From an uncultured Armatimonadota bacterium (GTDB lineage Bacteria; Armatimonadota; Armatimonadia; Armatimonadales; Armatimonadaceae), in the NCBI GenBank assembly GCA_903881535.1, contig CAIRTT010000467.1, positions 1 through 6,568 on the forward strand: DNA of 6,568 nt. The letters are read 5' to 3'. A program made the position numbers and the translations under genes. Below, one piece after another: positions 6,368 to 6,568 of the stretch. Under the pieces are notes generated by a model that had not been told where the DNA came from, did no database searches, and was given only the letters and a program-made list of their open reading frames with translations. Numbering within the stretch: the stretch's first letter is position 1; the number at the start of each line of letters is the position of its first letter.

Positions 6368-6397
6368 TCCCTGCGGCTAGTTTGGTTTAGAATTCAA

Positions 6398-6436
6398 AAC
6401 GCCCCCGTTGACCTATGAGTGGTCAGCGGGGGTGTT
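6398..6436. terminator. Strong hairpin, probable bidirectional terminator
   Basis: The arms 6398-6413 (core GCCCCCGTTGACC) and 6421-6436 (core GGTCAGCGGGGG) pair over 16 bp with two G-U wobbles, closing a 7-nt loop (6414-6420). It starts 31 nt after the stop of the prepilin-like gene. On the plus strand the following TTGGCTTATTT is only moderately T-rich; on the minus strand the GC-rich stem is followed by TTTT, which suits the tRNA transcript coming from the other side. Position and strength support termination for both convergent units. Confidence 0.8.
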
Positions 6437-6487
6437 GGCTTATTTGGTGATGCGCGGGCACAGCGAAGAGTACGCTGGCCTGTGAAG

Positions 6488-6560
<73 letters not shown>

Positions 6561-6568
6561 GCGCTCCA

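Overview
The window reads as ordinary chromosome from a free-living bacterium of about 50-55% GC, probably Armatimonadota. The main clue is the gene at 5537-6367. It has a prepilin-type N-terminus followed by the AREKAR...SCLSNMKQLGLAL stretch and an H-X9-DG motif, a class that I recall as highly multiplied in Armatimonadota and, in related form, in Planctomycetota. This placement is from memory of protein families and was not searched.

Layout: 3-779 (+) is the 3' part of a GNAT acetyltransferase with a second C-terminal domain. It overlaps by 31 bp, tail to tail, with 749-1930 (-), an integral-membrane acyltransferase of the OafA/acyltransferase-3 family. A short divergent gap of about 90 bp leads to 2024-3631 (+), an exported protein built of two related zinc-metallopeptidase units. 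Next comes a 259-bp non-coding gap (3632-3890) holding two inverted repeats, the second ending 6 nt before the start codon of 3891-4856 (+), a compact exported GH18 chitinase-like enzyme. Convergent to it is 4936-5388 (-), a single-domain EamA transporter. After another divergent gap comes the prepilin-like gene 5537-6367 (+), then a strong hairpin (6398-6436) that probably terminates transcription from both sides. Last is a CAU-anticodon tRNA on the minus strand (6488-6560).

Gene orientation changes at almost every junction, so no operon is visible and most genes should be transcribed alone. The loose common theme is the cell surface: two exported hydrolases, a surface-polymer acyltransferase, a small drug/metabolite-type transporter and a pseudopilin-like protein. 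I see no mobile element, CRISPR array, phage gene or toxin-antitoxin pair. The least explained items are the duplicated metallopeptidase, whose two halves both keep an anthrax-lethal-factor-like zinc-site layout, and the structured gap before the chitinase.
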